64,000 nucleotides of DNA from Sinotaia quadrata. Lineage: Eukaryota; Mollusca; Gastropoda; Architaenioglossa; Viviparidae. How positions within the stretch are numbered: the stretch's first letter is position 1; each line of letters begins with the position of its first letter. Under the pieces are notes generated by a model, which saw nothing but the letters and a program-made list of their open reading frames with translations, was not told where the DNA came from and did not search any database. Both the position numbers and the translations under genes were made by a program. Shown here piece after piece: positions 62,178-64,000 of the stretch. Where the stretch lies: assembly GCA_028829895.1 (NCBI GenBank), contig CM054183.1, positions 14,275,475 through 14,339,474 of the forward strand. The letters are read 5' to 3'.

Positions 62178-64000
62178 CTACAACAATAGCATATTTCTTT
62201 TTAAATTGAAACTACCCACCCTTGAGTTGACTAAACACTTCTGAGAAACCATATTAAACTGGGTAAGATATATGCACACAGTCTATTGTAATTATTGCTA
62301 CAGCTCTTATTATGATCTGGTCCTTAGCACACATGCAGGTGAAAGAGCAGCAATATGAAGTTTTCAACATCTTAGCCAATCATTTTCACAATCGCAAAAT
62401 CAAGAGTATGAATATTATGACTTAAATTGGCATGGGGTTTAACCGGTTTGAAAGCATTTTTCAAATGTCCCATTTAATTTTAAGTGACTGTTTTAATTTA
62501 CTCCAATATTTGTTGAGTCAGTCACAACAAGGTCTGAACATAAATACAAAAAATAAAATAAAGATTAAGTTCACATTTACTTCAAACTAAAGCTCATGAT
62601 TTAACTTTAAAAAAAAAAAAGTACATGTATCTACTATTTCTGAAGCATGATCTATACACATAGATGTGTTCAAATTCATTTCTAGTTTGATAACAAAAAC
62701 TTTAAAAAAATTAATAAAAGCACAAAATGATGACATTACAGTTAGTTGAAAAAATTCTTCATACTTAAACAGTACTACTATCAGTTGGATTTTTAAAATA
62801 AGTATGTCAGGCTAACCATTTTTTAAAAAATATATATAAAACCAGTCATATGTTTTGAATGTAAATATTTCTCCACAAAAGAGTTACCACTCAATTTCTA
62901 TTTTGGGTAGTAGTTAAATACTGTTTAATTTAGTCAATAATTAATATTCACTTATAGTTTAATAAGTAGGCAGATTAGATAAGCTTCAATTTTTCTTTTA
63001 TAGCAAAACTCTTCAGAGCTATTTTTCAGATAATTTGGGGAAGAATTCCCTACTGATTTATTGATATCCTTTCTAGTCAAGAGATACCTTGTTCTCACTT
63101 TTATTTATCATTTAGAAAAGGATAATGAACCTGTGATAAATAGCACAGTACAAAAAACAGAAGATTCATAACATTATCATGTTACCATAACAACAGTAAG
63201 CTACAACTAATCTGCTGAAATAAAAAGAACACCATGAAAAGATTCAGTGAGGTCTTCATTTATGCGATAAATGTGTTCCTGAGGCCCTTGCATAAATAAA
63301 AACTATCTTAAAACAAGAACTTCCTACTGAAATGCATATATATGCAGAATATCTTAGTGTACACTACCACTAGTGGTGTCAGTGGACCCGGGTACCCATT
63401 GCCTTGTTAATAGCTGGGTAGTAAAATTGTGGACCGGGTACCCATAATAACATGGCCTTTGGCACAGAAATGGGTAATGCAGAGTGGGGTGCAAGGGAAA
63501 CCGACAGAGACAAGCTAATCATCCGATAGATGAGAGAACTGATACTGGTTGTCTAGATTTAGCACACTCCCCCACCCTCCAGTCACATTCGCATCCTGTT
63601 CGTGGATGGCGGCCTGCTAAATCGTGCCAGCCATGGCAGCCACTGTACCTAGATCTAATTATAGACAACATAGATCACCATAGCTTGCGCCATTTCCTGT
63701 GCTCATTAACACATGTAGCATATATAAGACTTCAGTAAACAAACTTGTCAGTATTTTAATGTCAATAAATTAATAAATTAAATAATAACATTGTAATATT
63801 TTTAATATGGGTAAGACATCGTCTTCATGCCCATGCGATTGGATAGTGAGACACAGCGAAATGCAATCTGTGCGATGAAATTCTGTCGTGAAAGGGTGGT
63901 TGAACTTGATGCCCTATTTTTAAATACACTATTGTTGTTGAAGTCCCAGCCTAAACACAGGTGGACAATATTTCTATTTGGATCGTCGTGGAGTGTCAGC
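62178..64000 (-). other. Upstream intron of the clathrin-like gene
   Basis: No clathrin exon was recognised up to the window end. 63355-63660 is GC-richer, with two CCGGGTACCCAT-like segments (63389 and 63438) and an ORF without a known family. 63800-64000 is also non-AT-rich but unassigned; it could be a repeat. Confidence 0.5.

Noticed and set aside
63484..63738. 84-codon ORF considered as an upstream clathrin exon
   Set aside because: Wrong strand for the gene and no resemblance to clathrin propeller blades.

Overview
This is an AT-rich metazoan nuclear window with very sparse coding: short exons flanked by GT/AG splice sites, multi-kilobase introns, many microsatellites and an unusual density of 25-35 bp minisatellites. 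Nothing bacterial, plastid or viral is seen. The two recognisable genes and the repeat style fit a spiralian invertebrate, with a mollusc as my best guess; this is inference and is not proven by the sequence.

Layout. (1) 1-14581 carries no exon I can support. It holds satellites, a tRNA-like SINE candidate at 2.7 kb and a 1.43 kb LTR-like insertion (10163-11588). (2) 14582-39130, + strand: the 3' part of a T-box gene of the Tbx1/10 subfamily, as five exons (14582-14855, 30317-30469, 35394-35461, 38386-38504, 38850-39130). They encode most of the T-domain and a short tyrosine-rich C-terminus. The exon with the start of the T-domain and the N-terminus was not found. Introns contain further LTR-like insertions (21759-23372, 36547-37929, and a decayed one near 32157), a pogo-like MITE, a hAT remnant and many minisatellites, including an array with eight TGACGTAA sites. 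(3) 39131-59200: gene-poor convergent intergenic region, largely tandem repeats. (4) 59201-62177, - strand: the last three recognised exons of a clathrin heavy chain-like gene. They cover the end of the N-terminal beta-propeller and then stop, at the point where the linker and leg should begin. Its 5' exons are presumably beyond position 64000.

The two genes are convergent, tail to tail and about 20 kb apart; nothing suggests they work together biochemically. The most unusual structure is the minisatellite directly beside the 62061-62177 clathrin exon. Its unit is the exon's own 3' end plus 5' splice site, so the authentic donor is followed by about eleven donor-like copies. Three LTR-like insertions can be delimited to the base by TG...CA ends and 5-bp target duplications.
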